Shown: positions 44,958 through 55,980, numbered from the stretch's first letter. The stretch: 64,000 bases of DNA from Cognatundibacterium aquatile (GCF_014699135.1 NZ_JACOFT010000002.1:434001-498000), one strand, 5' to 3'. Translations and numbers: made by a program. The notes: generated from the letters alone by a model not told the origin.

Positions 44958-45605
44958 CTATTTTTTCTTACTCGCAAATAAAGCCTGATTGACTTTACGA
45001 TCAGCGTTCACGGTTTGCATGTGCGGTCTTGCATTCATTCTTGCCAGATATTCCTTTACGGGTAAATCGGTCAAAAAATCACGTCCGTAAATCGCTTTCG
45101 TCGCCAAGGAAATTAATGGCAAATGGCACACCGCAACGCAATCCGCCATGGTGAATTGCTCTCCCGCGATGAAATGCTCAAATTTCGCCAATTGGGCAAA
45201 TGCAGAAACGTGTCGTGTCAGCTGTTTCTCCACGCGAGTCTTCACTTCATCAGAAACCTGTCCGCCAAAAAACGCCTGTGGATACAATTCGCGTGCGAGC
45301 AACTCCAGATGCAGCTCCATAAACACGATCAGCTCCCTGACTTTTGCCGCTGCAAACGAATCTGCTGGTAACAAAGGTTTTTCTGGATACGCTTGTTCTA
45401 AATAATCAAGGATGACCTGAGATTCGCACAGCGCACCCTGCTCAGTTTCGATGTAAGGAACTTTGCCGAGTGGCGATTTTCGCAGCAAGTCCGGGGAGCG
45501 ATCAGTCCAGACAAGAACTTCCTCGAACGGGATATCTTTTTCAAGTAAAGCCAGTTTCACTTTATTGTAATAATTACTGACTGCAAAACCACAGAGCTTA
45601 ATCAT
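44958..45605 (-). CDS. Glutathione S-transferase
   Basis: A 215-residue GST. The N-terminal thioredoxin-like domain has FAVSNYYNKVKLALLEK, GKVPYIETEQGALCESQVIL with the cis-proline and glutathione-binding Glu-Ser, and the C-terminal domain is all-helical with FTMADCVAVCHLPL. The active residue is probably the early Ser or Tyr (SNYYNK). Substrate is unknown. It is convergent with the phosphatase and separated from the downstream fimV-like gene by ~80 bp. Confidence 0.9.
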   Translation of the reverse strand: MIKLCGFAVSNYYNKVKLALLEKDIPFEEVLVWTDRSPDLLRKSPLGKVPYIETEQGALCESQVILDYLEQAYPEKPLLPADSFAAAKVRELIVFMELHLELLARELYPQAFFGGQVSDEVKTRVEKQLTRHVSAFAQLAKFEHFIAGEQFTMADCVAVCHLPLISLATKAIYGRDFLTDLPVKEYLARMNARPHMQTVNADRKVNQALFASKKK

Positions 45606-45686
45606 TTTCTGACCTCGTAACTGATACGGATTAATACGTTTTGATAGCGTTGACGGCGAAGCTAAGACAGTTTCGCCAAATAGATT

Positions 45687-47546
45687 TTATGGATTTATTT
45701 TGAAATCGATATTCTCAAAATTAATCACATTCGTGTCAGCATCCGGTTCCGCTTTAACAGCATCCGCATGCAATTCGACATTCGTTACTTTTTGCCAGCC
45801 TGACGTGTCTTTGTCGGGTCTCATCCGGTCCAACTCATTGGCAACGGATATCAACAACAAAATATCGCGGTACACGGGCAACTCAAATCCCATACGCTTA
45901 CCATCGCGATCATCAACCAGCAAACTTTCGAGGAACGGCAATATGTTACTAGTATTCCAAAGGGTGCATATTTTATTCATCAGATGTTCAAAGTCATCCA
46001 GATGACGGGTTGGCAAACTCAGCGGATCAACTTCAAACTCAGGGACATTCGCGTTAAAGAAAACAATAAAGCGATCGCGCAACGTGTCGTATTTTTCCTT
46101 ATTTTTCGTGACGCGGTAAAGATCCAGCAAATATAACCAGGGCACAGGGGAATCAGGACGTTCCTGCTCAGCTTGCGGCTCCAGAATTTCAATCGCACGT
46201 TCAGGGTCGTTCACCGACATCCAGAACTCCGCTTCCTGCGTCACATCCGAAATTTCTTCGACTTTCAACGAGCTGGCACGTGAAGAGAAGAAGTTAAAGG
46301 TGCTGCTATTGGTATCTTCAAGAGAAGGTGTAAAAGCGCGGGCAGTTCCCGACACGGCATCGAGCGCCGCGGCATGGTCAGCCGGTCCTGTTTTGACTGA
46401 TGCCGGAACCGACGCAACTCCAGCTTGCTCAGATAAGTTTTTTAACAGAACCGAGCTATTCATACCATTGACCGTTGTTGGCCCATAACTCGCCTGAACG
46501 TCATTCACCAGCTCTTCTATATTTTTCTTCTGATCCTGACCAAGTTTAGGTTCGTCCTGCTCCCACCATGTTGATGCATAACGTTTATGTAAGCGTTGAA
46601 TATATACAAAAAGCAAACCAATAATCGTCAGCCCGGCAAGTATCAACGCGCCGAAAACGTAGAACCAGGGTTTGGCAACTGCCGCATCTTCTATTTTTTC
46701 GAGCGCAGCTTTGTCTTGTTGAATCGTGTGCTTTAACTGAATTGCTTCCTGCTGAAGAATTTGTATTTTCTTCTGATCCGCGGTATTTTTTTCTACTGAG
46801 GCAGGCGGATTTTCTCCGCGCAACATCGCGGCAAATTGTGCCTGCGCGAGGCGTAGTTCCGCGATATTTGGAGCATCAGCCTTGCGCTGCTCATCAGATA
46901 CAACAGACAAGCTGTCCGCCATTTTCAGGCCGGCAGGAAGCAGTTGAACATCAGCTTCATCAGACAGTTTTAAAGCATCCCGCGTGGCACTGGATGCGCG
47001 TACTGAACGGTCTTTCTGCGCAGCCTGAGGGGGGCTCTTTTTTGTTTCAGGTGCAGGATTTGCCGCAACTGAGGGGCGCAGTGGTTCTTTTCTGATTCGT
47101 CTGGACTCTTTAGCAGTCGGGACGTCAGCGCCGGGTGCCATGCCATCATTCTGACTTAGCAGAGGCAAATTGAGGTTTTTGCCAACAGAACTAAATTCCG
47201 GCGGATCAAGCAATATCAGATAATCGCGGTGCAACTGAACTTCGCAGCCTACACTTAAGACCACCTTCAGCGCAGGCTCTAAGAGATTTTTTCGTGTCGA
47301 TAAACTGAGAATGCGCTTATTTCCCTGGGTTGACATTCCCAGGTTAACTACGGACAGTAAGTCGCCGTCAGTGGTCTCAACCAGCGCTTTAAAACAATGG
47401 ATATCTGCATCTTGCGCATCGGCACCAGTCACATCTAACTGCGCCTTCAGCGGTTGTCCTAAACCCGATTGAACCCGCAAGCCACCAACACCAAGAGCAT
47501 GAGCCGACCCTGCCGAACTGGCCGCAATGACGCTGGCACATATCAA
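45687..47546 (-). CDS. FimV-like protein (type IV pilus/polar assembly)
   Basis: An open frame of 619 residues from a TTG at 47546. The N-terminal periplasmic domain LGVGGLRVQSGLGQPLKAQL is the FimV N-domain, and a LysM-like stretch follows. After a disordered region and a coiled coil (about 255-290), a membrane helix (WFYVFGALILAGLTIIGLLF) leads to a cytoplasmic part with an EAEFWMSVNDPERAIEILEP TPR-like repeat typical of FimV/HubP. FimV-type proteins organise type IV pili, chemosensory arrays or poles. The N-terminus is doubtful: TTG gives a signal peptide with no basic residue. The frame stays open upstream, and a GAGGAA site precedes ATT codons (best at 47579), which would yield a full signal peptide with one Arg. 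Confidence 0.82.
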   Translation of the reverse strand: MICASVIAASSAGSAHALGVGGLRVQSGLGQPLKAQLDVTGADAQDADIHCFKALVETTDGDLLSVVNLGMSTQGNKRILSLSTRKNLLEPALKVVLSVGCEVQLHRDYLILLDPPEFSSVGKNLNLPLLSQNDGMAPGADVPTAKESRRIRKEPLRPSVAANPAPETKKSPPQAAQKDRSVRASSATRDALKLSDEADVQLLPAGLKMADSLSVVSDEQRKADAPNIAELRLAQAQFAAMLRGENPPASVEKNTADQKKIQILQQEAIQLKHTIQQDKAALEKIEDAAVAKPWFYVFGALILAGLTIIGLLFVYIQRLHKRYASTWWEQDEPKLGQDQKKNIEELVNDVQASYGPTTVNGMNSSVLLKNLSEQAGVASVPASVKTGPADHAAALDAVSGTARAFTPSLEDTNSSTFNFFSSRASSLKVEEISDVTQEAEFWMSVNDPERAIEILEPQAEQERPDSPVPWLYLLDLYRVTKNKEKYDTLRDRFIVFFNANVPEFEVDPLSLPTRHLDDFEHLMNKICTLWNTSNILPFLESLLVDDRDGKRMGFELPVYRDILLLISVANELDRMRPDKDTSGWQKVTNVELHADAVKAEPDADTNVINFENIDFKINP

Positions 47547-47787
47547 GGAAAGGGACGACCTTGGAAAGGGAGCAAAAATAATAATTTCCTCAACGAAAAT
47601 GGAACAGCATTCTGACGATATGTTTAAATCACAATCTTACTGTCGTTATAACAAAACTAGTTACAACTGAAAATACTAAACAGGAAACAAACTAGCTTTA
47701 AAGCAAGTGATTTCATGATATTTATCAATTCAGACAACAAATTAAATAACAAATGATCTGAAAGCATCCCCTATTCCATTAATCACC

Positions 47788-48543
47788 TTACTTTTGCTGC
47801 TGATCCAGAATTTTCTTGGCGATCCCGCGCAAAATATTCACTTCCTCCAACTCTAAACGAGCGCGGGAAAAAAGCCGCTTCAAACGTGGCATCAGTTTTT
47901 TAGGGTGTGCTGGATCTATAAAATCAATCGCAACCAATGCCTGTTCAAGATGGGAATACATGCCCTCAACCGCTTCATTGCTCGCTGTTTGCCCTTGAAA
48001 TCCGATTTGGGGGTCGGTCACAGTCAATTGCATCGCGACTCTGGATTCGTACGCCAGCAACTGTATTGCCTGCGCCAGATTTAAAGACGAGTAAGCGGGA
48101 TTCGCAGGTATATTTATTAACGCCTGACAATTCATGACAACTTCATTTGGCAAGCCATAACGCTCGCTGCCGAAAATAAAGGCCACATCACCACCTTGAC
48201 GGTGAGCGACACTCTCCGCCAATTCCCTTGGTGTAACGACAGGCGGGGAAAACTCACGCAAACGGGCGCTGACGGCCGCAACAAGATCGCAACCGGCAAG
48301 TGCTGCCTCAACAGTCTCAACGATACGGGCAGATTCAAGAATATCCTGCGCCCCACTGGCAAAAGCAATTGCCTCAGGATGACTCAGCACGTCCGGATAT
48401 CGTGGCCTTACCAGCACCAGATTGGTAAAACCCATGGTTTTCAGCGCCCTTGCCGCGGCACCGACATTGCCCGGATGACTGGTTTCCACCAGTACAAAAC
48501 GCAGGCGTTGAAAAAGAGATGTGTCAGTTTCAGTCAAGTTCAT
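47788..48543 (-). CDS. trmJ: tRNA (cytidine/uridine-2'-O-)-methyltransferase TrmJ
   Basis: A 251-residue SPOUT-class methyltransferase that modifies position 32 of tRNAs. Motifs are FVLVETSHPGNVGAAARALK at the start, FIFGSERYGLPNEV (motif 2) and PAYSSLNLAQAIQLLAYE (motif 3 trefoil knot). The C-terminal coiled extension RLFSRARLELEEVNILRGI is TrmJ-specific. It is divergent from suhB across a 157-bp gap, an arrangement often seen in betaproteobacteria (memory). Confidence 0.93.
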   Translation of the reverse strand: MNLTETDTSLFQRLRFVLVETSHPGNVGAAARALKTMGFTNLVLVRPRYPDVLSHPEAIAFASGAQDILESARIVETVEAALAGCDLVAAVSARLREFSPPVVTPRELAESVAHRQGGDVAFIFGSERYGLPNEVVMNCQALINIPANPAYSSLNLAQAIQLLAYESRVAMQLTVTDPQIGFQGQTASNEAVEGMYSHLEQALVAIDFIDPAHPKKLMPRLKRLFSRARLELEEVNILRGIAKKILDQQQK

Positions 48544-48700
48544 TTAAAATAGCATCATTCAGCGTTGATTATTTTTTGGTTACGTGCTTTCGCCGGGCAA
48601 AAGACAATTGCGCACGCTCTTTATCATTTTTGTGTAGCAAACCAGTTTCTCTCATATTGAGATGAGAGTTCTCGTTTGCCGTCATTTTATCGGAAACTAT

Positions 48701-49507
48701 ATGCACCCAATGCTCAATACGGCGATTAAAGCCGCTCGTCGCGGCGCGACATTAATCAACCGCGCTTCATTTGACCTCGACCGCGTCAGTGTCACTGAAA
48801 AACATTTCAATGATTTTGTCACAGAAGTCGACCAGGCCGCAGAAGCTGCCATCATTGAGGTGTTGAAGACAGCCTACCCTGATCACGCAATACTCGCAGA
48901 AGAATCAGGTGCCTCCGCTAATTTGCACGACGAAAATGATTATGTCTGGATCATTGATCCTCTGGATGGAACGACCAATTTCATCCACGGCTTTCCACAA
49001 TACTGCGTTTCGATTGCCTTGCAACATCGTGGCATCATTACGCAAGCAGTCGTCTACGACCCTACCCGCAACGAATTATTCACCGCCAGCAAAGGCGCTG
49101 GTGCTTTCCTGAATGAAAAACGTATCCGTGTCACCCGCTGCGACAAGATCGCAGACGCGCTGATCGGCACTGGTTTTCCTTCACGTGATTTGTCAGGCCT
49201 GGATCAGTACATGGAGATGTTCAAAGTAATGACAGGTAAATGCCAGGGACTGAGAAGACCAGGCTCTGCTGCACTGGATCTCGCCTATGTTGCGATGGGT
49301 CGCCTTGATGGCTTCTTTGAAAAGGGACTGGCACCGTGGGACGTTGCTGCCGGCTCTTTGCTGATTACCGAAGCCGGTGGTATTGTCGGCACATTCTCTG
49401 GCGAATCAGATTATCTATACAAAGGTGATGTACTTGCCGGCACACCTAAAGTTTTCGGACAGATGGTTAATTTATTGCAGCCATTTGCAGCATCGGCAAC
49501 AAAATAA
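48701..49507 (+). CDS. suhB: Inositol-1-monophosphatase SuhB
   Basis: A 268-residue magnesium phosphatase. The metal motif is [15 protein letters not shown] (D86, D89), with AEESG earlier (E67, E68) and [15 protein letters not shown] near the C-terminus. The N-terminus [15 protein letters not shown] matches SuhB, so the ATG at 48701 is preferred over the longer frame from 48662. SuhB also binds transcription antitermination factors on rRNA operons in E. coli; whether this one does is not visible. Confidence 0.93.
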   Translation: MHPMLNTAIKAARRGATLINRASFDLDRVSVTEKHFNDFVTEVDQAAEAAIIEVLKTAYPDHAILAEESGASANLHDENDYVWIIDPLDGTTNFIHGFPQYCVSIALQHRGIITQAVVYDPTRNELFTASKGAGAFLNEKRIRVTRCDKIADALIGTGFPSRDLSGLDQYMEMFKVMTGKCQGLRRPGSAALDLAYVAMGRLDGFFEKGLAPWDVAAGSLLITEAGGIVGTFSGESDYLYKGDVLAGTPKVFGQMVNLLQPFAASATK

Positions 49508-49544
49508 TATCTCTTACGCTCCGGATGCCGGAGTGCCATCGTCA

Positions 49545-49573
49545 CCAGACTGGCAATAACCAGTCTGGGTTTT
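49545..49573 (+). terminator. Rho-independent terminator after suhB
   Basis: CCAGACTGG (49545-49553) and CCAGTCTGG (49560-49568) form a 9-bp perfect stem with a CAATAA loop and GTTTT downstream. A smaller CTCCGGATGCCGGAG hairpin lies just before it. Confidence 0.8.
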
Positions 49574-49594
49574 AAAGAAAATCTACAGAAACAC

Positions 49595-50980
49595 ATGCCC
49601 TCATTCAACGAACTCGGATTATCCGAGGACATTCTTCGCGCTGTCAGCGAACAAGGTTACACATCCCCCACGCCGATTCAACAACAAGCAATTCCAGCGG
49701 TCATTCAAGGCGGGGATCTGCTGGCTGGTGCGCAGACCGGCACTGGTAAAACAGCTGGTTTTACGCTGCCGATTTTGCAGCGTCTGTCGACCTCAGCCAA
49801 TGCACCTAAGGACAAGACAAGCCGTCGCCCTATTCGTGCATTGGTGCTGACACCAACGCGGGAACTGGCAGCCCAGGTGCAGGAAAGCGTGGAGCTTTAT
49901 GGGAAATTTTTGCCGCTGACGTCAGCGGTGATCTTCGGTGGCGTAGGGATTAACCCGCAAATCAAGGTATTAAAACATGGCGTCGATATTCTGGTAGCGA
50001 CACCGGGGCGACTTCTGGATCATCATCAGCAAGGAACGATCGATCTGCGTAGCATCGAAATCCTGGTACTGGATGAAGCGGATCGTATGCTGGATATGGG
50101 TTTCATCCACGACATTAAAAAAGTGTTGGCGATCCTGCCGCCAAAACGCCAGAACCTGTTGTTCTCTGCGACTTTTTCTGATGACATCAAAGCACTTGCT
50201 GACCGGCTGTTAAACAATCCAGCCATGATAGAAGTTGCCCGTCGTAATTCGACGGTTGAAGTGATTGCGCAAAAAGTGCATCCGGTTGACAGAGATAAGA
50301 AACATCCACTGTTAGCACACCTCATCAAGACACATGCATGGTCGCAGGTGCTCGTATTTACACGCACTAAACATGGCGCAAATAAGCTGGTAGAGCAATT
50401 AGCCAAAGACGGTATCGCTGCGATGGCAATTCATGGCAACAAAAGTCAGTCTGCACGCACCAAAGCTTTGTCTGAATTCAAAGATGGCAGCCTGCCAGTG
50501 TTAGTTGCTACCGATATTGCTGCGCGCGGTATTGATATCGACCAATTGCCGCATGTCGTCAACTACGATCTGCCGAATGTACCCGAAGATTACGTACACC
50601 GCATTGGGCGTACTGGCCGTGCCGGTGCGAGTGGTGAAGCAGTATCGCTGGTTTGCGTGGACGAGTTCAAATTACTTGCTGATATTGAAAAGTTCATCAA
50701 GCGTCAGATTCCGCAAGAAATTATTGATGGCTTCATTCCTGATCCACACGCAAAAGCACAGCCAATTCAATTGCGTAGTTTTGAGGGACGCGGAAATGCG
50801 CCCGCAAACAGGGGGGCGCGTTCGCCAGCAGGCAACAAACCGGCGCAGGCACGCACACCAGGCAAAACATCCGGTGCGGCACCGGTCCGTGACGGCGCGG
50901 GAAAGCCTCGCCCACAAGGAAACCGTCCGGCAGTAAAACAATCTACACCTCGCCGCTCTGGCGGTCGCGGTAACGGTTAA
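49595..50980 (+). CDS. rhlE: DEAD-box RNA helicase RhlE
   Basis: A 461-residue DEAD-box helicase. Motifs in order: Q motif [10 protein letters not shown], Walker [39 protein letters not shown], then [18 protein letters not shown] and [10 protein letters not shown]. The C-terminal ~85 residues are Gly/Arg/Lys-rich and basic, as in RhlE, and bind RNA or ribosomes. It acts in ribosome assembly or RNA decay. It follows suhB but after a terminator, so it likely has its own promoter. Confidence 0.93.
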   Translation: MPSFNELGLSEDILRAVSEQGYTSPTPIQQQAIPAVIQGGDLLAGAQTGTGKTAGFTLPILQRLSTSANAPKDKTSRRPIRALVLTPTRELAAQVQESVELYGKFLPLTSAVIFGGVGINPQIKVLKHGVDILVATPGRLLDHHQQGTIDLRSIEILVLDEADRMLDMGFIHDIKKVLAILPPKRQNLLFSATFSDDIKALADRLLNNPAMIEVARRNSTVEVIAQKVHPVDRDKKHPLLAHLIKTHAWSQVLVFTRTKHGANKLVEQLAKDGIAAMAIHGNKSQSARTKALSEFKDGSLPVLVATDIAARGIDIDQLPHVVNYDLPNVPEDYVHRIGRTGRAGASGEAVSLVCVDEFKLLADIEKFIKRQIPQEIIDGFIPDPHAKAQPIQLRSFEGRGNAPANRGARSPAGNKPAQARTPGKTSGAAPVRDGAGKPRPQGNRPAVKQSTPRRSGGRGNG

Positions 50981-51375
50981 TTATTTAACTCATATCGCAA
51001 AACGAAGGGAGCAGGAAGATTAGGTACATTTTCCTGCTCCCTTCGTCGCTGTTGAACTCCGCATCCCGATACATTTCACTCGCGTCTTACCTGCTGCACT
51101 TATGCCAGCCAATGCAATCTTTCCATTCCAACTTGCAACACGTATTCTGCACAGCGAAGTCAATAACATCCTGGCTCACCTGCACACAACTCCGGCGCAA
51201 ACATGCACGACTCACGAAAAAATTTTTCGTATTCCGAACCGGATCAAGCGCATACAGGCACAAGCATAGACCACTGTCATCGTCTATGATAAGGTGCGCA
51301 ACGAATTTGATCTGACAAATCCGGGAAATCCGGACAGACGAAACTAAAAAAATAAATCGAATAAAAATAAGCAAT
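50981..51375. other. Intergenic region between rhlE and mutS
   Basis: This 395-bp gap contains the perfect hairpin at 51003-51045 and presumably the mutS promoter. A TATGAT hexamer at 51285-51290 could be a -10, but its -35 partner is poor. Open frames on both strands (51052-51315 plus, 51087-51431 minus) show no family features and are not called. No RNA gene is recognised. Confidence 0.45.
51003..51045. other. Perfect 15-bp inverted repeat after rhlE
   Basis: CGAAGGGAGCAGGAA (51003-51017) is the exact inverted complement of 51031-51045, around a 13-nt loop. No T-run follows on either strand, so it does not look like a simple terminator. It may be a structured 3' end or an operator. Confidence 0.6.
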
Positions 51376-54015
51376 ATGACCGCAAAAGAAACGCAACATA
51401 CTCCCATGATGCAGCAATATCTTGGCATCAAAGCTGATCACCCAGACACGCTGGTGTTCTATCGCATGGGCGATTTTTATGAACTTTTTTTTGACGATGC
51501 TGAAAAAGTCTCACGCCTGCTTGGCATCACGCTGACCCAGCGCGGCAGCTCCGGAGGCAATCCTATCAAAATGGCAGGCGTGCCATTTCACTCATTAGAA
51601 CCCTATCTCGCCAAACTGGTGAAAATGGGCGAATCTGCGGCAATTTGCGAACAAATTGGTGACCCCGCCACCAGCAAAGGGCCAGTTGAACGCAAAGTCA
51701 TGCGCATCATCACACCGGGCACACTGACCGATACGGATTTGTTGCCTGAAAAATCAGAACGACCGCTGCTTTCGCTCTGCCTGTTGCAACACCGGAAAAC
51801 CGTCACTGCGGGGCTGGCATGGCTATCCTTAGCGAGTGGTTCGCTGAAACTCATGGAATTTTCAACTGATGAAAAATCACTGTTTCAGCGCCTGCAACAA
51901 GAATTAGAACGCATCTCTCCGGCTGAGATTTTGCTCTCTGCGGGCACCCTTTTACTGGATGAACACTACGAACAGTTACCGGGCAAATTCTCTGAAGTGC
52001 CCGACTGGCACTTTGATCTCAAGCAAGGGCAAAAAGCCTTACAAGATCAAATGGGCACCACAACGCTGACAGGTTTCGGTGCAGACAATCTGAGCGCGTC
52101 CTTAGGTGCATCCGGGGCATTATTGCGATACGCTGAAAACACACAAGGCCGAGGCTTGAAACATGTCAACAGCCTAAGCGTCGAAAGTGAACATGAGTTT
52201 ATAGGTCTCGATACGGCAACCCGGCGCAATCTTGAACTGACAGAAACACTGCGCGGTCAAGAATCGCCAACCCTGTTTTCACTGTTAGATCATTGCCGTA
52301 CCGCGATGGGTTCCCGTTTACTCAGGCATTGGCTGCATCACGCTAAACGCGACCAGACTATTGCAGCGGGACGACACAGTTCTATCAAAGCCTTAATTCA
52401 GGCTGACTCTACCGATGGGCTGGCGACAACCCTGAATGCGATACCGGATATAGAACGGATCACGACCAGGATTGCGCTGCAGTCGGCACGTCCGCGCGAT
52501 TTATCCGCACTCAGGGATGGCCTGCAACATCTGCCTAACCTGCGCAATTACGTCAGCATGTGCATTGCCGATAATCAGACCAGTGTATTGACAAAGATAT
52601 TGTCAGATTTAGCAACGCCTGCAGATTGTCTTGATTTATTGGAACGAGGGCTGATGCCTTTGCCATCCACCATGGTCAGGGATGGCGGCGTCATCGCGAA
52701 TGGCTTTGACACCGAATTAGATGAGTTACGCGCCTTATCGGAAAATGCAGGTCAGTTTCTGGTACAGCTGGAAGCTTCAGAAAGAGAACGCACTGGCATC
52801 GCCAATCTGCGCGTCGAATATAACCGTGTACATGGCTTCTACATTGAAGTGACGAATGGTCAGAGCGATAAAGTGCCGGAGAACTATCGCCGTCGTCAGA
52901 CGCTGAAAAATGCCGAGCGCTACATCACGCCAGAACTCAAAGCATTCGAAGACAAGGCGCTGTCAGCCCAGGAGCGAGCCTTAGTGCGCGAAAAAATGTT
53001 GTATGAAAAATTGTTGCAAGAGCTATTGCCACACATCAGCTCTCTCCAGGCAATCGCACATGCCATCGCTCAACTCGATACTCTGGTCAGTCTCGCTGGA
53101 CACGCAAGCAAAAACAACTGGTGCGCGCCTCAACTCGTTAATGAGCCTATTCTACAAATCAAGCAAGGTCGCCATCCTGTTGTAGAGAATCAGATAGAGC
53201 GCTTTATCGCGAATGACTGCGACCTTTCCGAACAACGAAAACTGTTGCTGATTACCGGCCCTAATATGGGCGGTAAATCGACTTTCATGCGGCAGGTTGC
53301 GCTGATCACCCTGCTCGCTTATATCGGTAGCTATGTACCTGCGAGCTCTGCTGTTATCGGTCCAATTGACCGCATCTTCACTCGCATAGGCGCGGCGGAT
53401 GATCTCGCTGGCGGACGCTCGACGTTCATGGTGGAAATGACGGAATCTGCCGCGATTCTAAACGGTGCGACGGAAAATTCTCTGGTGCTGATGGATGAAG
53501 TCGGACGCGGTACATCGACGTTCGACGGACTGGCGCTCGCCTGGGCAATCTCGAAACATTTAATCCAGGTATCGAAAAGCCACACCTTATTTGCGACACA
53601 TTATTTCGAGTTAACGCAATTGCCGGAACTTCACCCAAGTGCTGAGAATGTTCACTTATCTGCAGTAGAGCATAAGGAGAACATCGTCTTTCTGCATGCG
53701 GTACAGCCGGGGCCTGCATCACAAAGCTATGGCTTACAAGTCGCTCAGTTAGCGGGAATTCCACAAAGCGTTATACGCTCTGCCCGCAAACACCTGACCG
53801 AACTGGAAGCGCACTCGATACAATCGACATCACAATTTGATTTATTTTCCTCATCATCCGTTTCAGTCGAAACGGCGACAGAGGTCGCGGTGATTCCTGC
53901 AGAGCTACAAGAATTACAGAACACGATAGAATCAATCGACCCTGACAGAATGACGCCAAGAGAAGCGCTCGATGCACTTTACGAACTCAAATCACTGATC
54001 AGACAAGCCAAGTAA
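51376..54015 (+). CDS. mutS: DNA mismatch repair protein MutS
   Basis: An 879-residue mismatch-binding ATPase. The mismatch-wedge Phe-X-Glu is F34-Y35-E36 in [10 protein letters not shown]. The ATPase has Walker [10 protein letters not shown] at 628-636, then [31 protein letters not shown] (Walker B and signature) and LFATHYFEL. Length matches E. coli MutS (853) with a slightly longer tail. It recognises replication errors and recruits MutL. A terminator separates it from the convergent slyD. Confidence 0.96.
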   Translation: MTAKETQHTPMMQQYLGIKADHPDTLVFYRMGDFYELFFDDAEKVSRLLGITLTQRGSSGGNPIKMAGVPFHSLEPYLAKLVKMGESAAICEQIGDPATSKGPVERKVMRIITPGTLTDTDLLPEKSERPLLSLCLLQHRKTVTAGLAWLSLASGSLKLMEFSTDEKSLFQRLQQELERISPAEILLSAGTLLLDEHYEQLPGKFSEVPDWHFDLKQGQKALQDQMGTTTLTGFGADNLSASLGASGALLRYAENTQGRGLKHVNSLSVESEHEFIGLDTATRRNLELTETLRGQESPTLFSLLDHCRTAMGSRLLRHWLHHAKRDQTIAAGRHSSIKALIQADSTDGLATTLNAIPDIERITTRIALQSARPRDLSALRDGLQHLPNLRNYVSMCIADNQTSVLTKILSDLATPADCLDLLERGLMPLPSTMVRDGGVIANGFDTELDELRALSENAGQFLVQLEASERERTGIANLRVEYNRVHGFYIEVTNGQSDKVPENYRRRQTLKNAERYITPELKAFEDKALSAQERALVREKMLYEKLLQELLPHISSLQAIAHAIAQLDTLVSLAGHASKNNWCAPQLVNEPILQIKQGRHPVVENQIERFIANDCDLSEQRKLLLITGPNMGGKSTFMRQVALITLLAYIGSYVPASSAVIGPIDRIFTRIGAADDLAGGRSTFMVEMTESAAILNGATENSLVLMDEVGRGTSTFDGLALAWAISKHLIQVSKSHTLFATHYFELTQLPELHPSAENVHLSAVEHKENIVFLHAVQPGPASQSYGLQVAQLAGIPQSVIRSARKHLTELEAHSIQSTSQFDLFSSSSVSVETATEVAVIPAELQELQNTIESIDPDRMTPREALDALYELKSLIRQAK

Positions 54016-54044
54016 AAAAAACCGCACTCAGGTGCGGTTTTTTT
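54015..54044. terminator. Bidirectional terminator between mutS and slyD
   Basis: A 13-bp stem with core ACCGCAC/GTGCGGT (arms 54015-54027 and 54032-54044), TCAG loop, A-run before and T-run after. Confidence 0.9.
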
Positions 54045-54085
54045 ATGCGCCAACAGAAAAAATCTGTGCCAGCGGGATGCAATGA

Positions 54086-54619
54086 TTAATGTATCTGATG
54101 ACTACGGTATTCATCACCCATACCATCATCCTCGTCGTCATGATGCCCATGAGCGCCATGAACGTGACCATGCGCGACCTCTTCATCCGATGCCTCACGC
54201 ACAGATTCAACTGTCAGCGAAAATCGCAACGCAATCCCTGCAAGCGGATGATTGCCATCCAGAACAACCTTATCTTCAGCAATATCAGTCACGGTAAAAA
54301 TAAGCGCCTCGTCTTCTTCGGTTTCTTCCGGCATACCTTCAAACTGCATACCGACCTCTATAGGTGATGGAAACCGGTTACGCGGCTCTACTTTGACCAG
54401 TGCCGCATCATAGTCACCAAACGCATCTTCGGGATTTAATTGAATGACGGTGCTGAAACCAGCTTCTTTACCTTCTAAAGCTTCTTCGATTTTCGGGAAA
54501 ATATTATCGTAGCCGCCGTGCAGGTAAACCATAGGTTCCTGACCTTCCTCGATCAGATTGTCTTGTGCGTCTTTTAATGTATAGCGCGCAGTAACAACCG
54601 AATTTTTGACAATCTTCAT
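54086..54619 (-). CDS. slyD: FKBP-type peptidyl-prolyl isomerase SlyD
   Basis: A 177-residue SlyD-like foldase. The FKBP domain is split by an insert-in-flap domain: MVYLHGGYDNIFPKIEEAL begins the FKBP part, and NPEDAFGDYDAALVKVEPRN the insert, with NHPLAGIALRF returning to FKBP. The C-terminus is His/Asp-rich (HGHVHGAHGHHDDEDDG) and should bind nickel or zinc, as in SlyD that feeds hydrogenase maturation. No hydrogenase is present here. It is divergent from the RoxA-like gene with only 78 bp between them. Confidence 0.93.
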   Translation of the reverse strand: MKIVKNSVVTARYTLKDAQDNLIEEGQEPMVYLHGGYDNIFPKIEEALEGKEAGFSTVIQLNPEDAFGDYDAALVKVEPRNRFPSPIEVGMQFEGMPEETEEDEALIFTVTDIAEDKVVLDGNHPLAGIALRFSLTVESVREASDEEVAHGHVHGAHGHHDDEDDGMGDEYRSHQIH

Positions 54620-54697
54620 ACGATATCCTTAAAAAATATATTCATGCACGATTATACCTGTCTGGAACAGCGGCGCAGGCAAGCCTATAATGCCGGA

Positions 54698-55831
54698 ATG
54701 AAAAAAACCACCTCCCCCCTCGCCCTGCTGGGCAACATCAGTCCGGAACAATTCCTGCGTGACTACTGGCATAAAAAGCCATTACTTATCCGCCAGGCGA
54801 TCCCCGGATTTAAAGCTCTGCTGACCCCGGAAGAATTATTTGAACTCGCATCGCAAGAAGATACCGAGTCAAGATTAATTACCTTCTTTAAGAAACACTG
54901 GGAAATGAAATCCGGCCCGATAAAACAGGTTCCGATCAAAGAAAAGAAAGACTGGACGCTATTAGTTCAGGGTGTCAATCTGCACAATCAACAAGCCGAT
55001 GAACTGTTGCGACAATTCCGTTTCATACCAGATGCGCGCCTTGATGATCTGATGATCAGCTATGCAGCAGATGGTGGCGGCGTCGGCCCGCACTACGATT
55101 CCTACGATGTCTTTTTATTACAAGCGCATGGTCAGCGGCGCTGGAAAATCGGTGCGCAGCAAGATTTATCTCTTGTCGAAGGAATGCCGCTCAAAATTCT
55201 TAGCAACTTTAAACCTGAAGAAGAATTTGTTCTCGAACCAGGAGATATGTTGTACTTGCCGCCGCAATATGCGCACGACGGCGTTGCCATCGGCGAGTGC
55301 ATGACATATTCGGTTGGTTTCCGTGCTCCGGCGTTTCAGGAGTTGGGTGAAGCTTTCCTTCACTTCATGTCTGAATCGATAGACTTACCCGGTCGTTATA
55401 GCGACCCAGATTTGAAAGCAACAACAAAACCTGCCGAAATCGGTAATGAATTACTGGGAACAGTGGCAGAACAAATCGCCAAAGTTCAGTTTACCGCTGA
55501 CGATATCACTATTTTTCTGGGTGAATATTTATCAGAACCAAAGCCTTCGGTATTTTTCACATCCCCGGAAAAGCCTTTATCTCCTAAGCGCTTTGAGCAG
55601 GCAGCGCAAAAAAAGGGAATTAAATTATCGTTAAAGTCATCGATGTTATACAAAGGTAAGCATGTTTTTATAAACGGCGAGTCATTTGCAGTCAGCAAAG
55701 ATGACAAAATCCTTTTAAATAAACTGGCGAATCAGCGCTTCCTTGACGGCGACGAGTTATCTTCCGCTTCGGCAGACGTCATGGAAGCATTTTGCTTGTG
55801 GTACGAAGACGGATGGTTAGAATTACGATAA
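54698..55831 (+). CDS. Cupin/JmjC ribosomal oxygenase, RoxA/YcfD-like
   Basis: A 377-residue 2-oxoglutarate and iron-dependent oxygenase. The facial triad is H132 and D134 in GPHYDSYDVFLLQ and H193 in PPQYAHDGVA. RRWKIG and the C-terminal winged-helix-like part match YcfD/RoxA, which hydroxylates an arginine of ribosomal protein L16 in E. coli. The start at 54698 (MKKTTSPLALLG) follows the homology; the frame extends to 54644. The substrate is presumed to be L16 by homology. It stands alone, divergent from slyD. Confidence 0.9.
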   Translation: MKKTTSPLALLGNISPEQFLRDYWHKKPLLIRQAIPGFKALLTPEELFELASQEDTESRLITFFKKHWEMKSGPIKQVPIKEKKDWTLLVQGVNLHNQQADELLRQFRFIPDARLDDLMISYAADGGGVGPHYDSYDVFLLQAHGQRRWKIGAQQDLSLVEGMPLKILSNFKPEEEFVLEPGDMLYLPPQYAHDGVAIGECMTYSVGFRAPAFQELGEAFLHFMSESIDLPGRYSDPDLKATTKPAEIGNELLGTVAEQIAKVQFTADDITIFLGEYLSEPKPSVFFTSPEKPLSPKRFEQAAQKKGIKLSLKSSMLYKGKHVFINGESFAVSKDDKILLNKLANQRFLDGDELSSASADVMEAFCLWYEDGWLELR

Positions 55832-55980
55832 CTGATCTTTTTCGGCGTTGACTAAAGTCAGAGAATTGAAAATTTCGTCAAAAAATATCGCTGAATTTAG
55901 TTCTTTATTGCAAATATTCAGGAAATTAAGTGCAATTCGACAGCAAGACCTATTCCATTGCCTGAAAAATCATTATAATC

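Noticed and set aside
51087-51431. 114-codon minus-strand frame upstream of mutS
   Set aside because: Overlaps the mutS start, no family resemblance and Cys-rich random-looking composition.
55958-55979. TTGCCT and TATAAT as a promoter pair
   Set aside because: The spacing is only 10 bp; the -10 alone may still be real but the pair is not.
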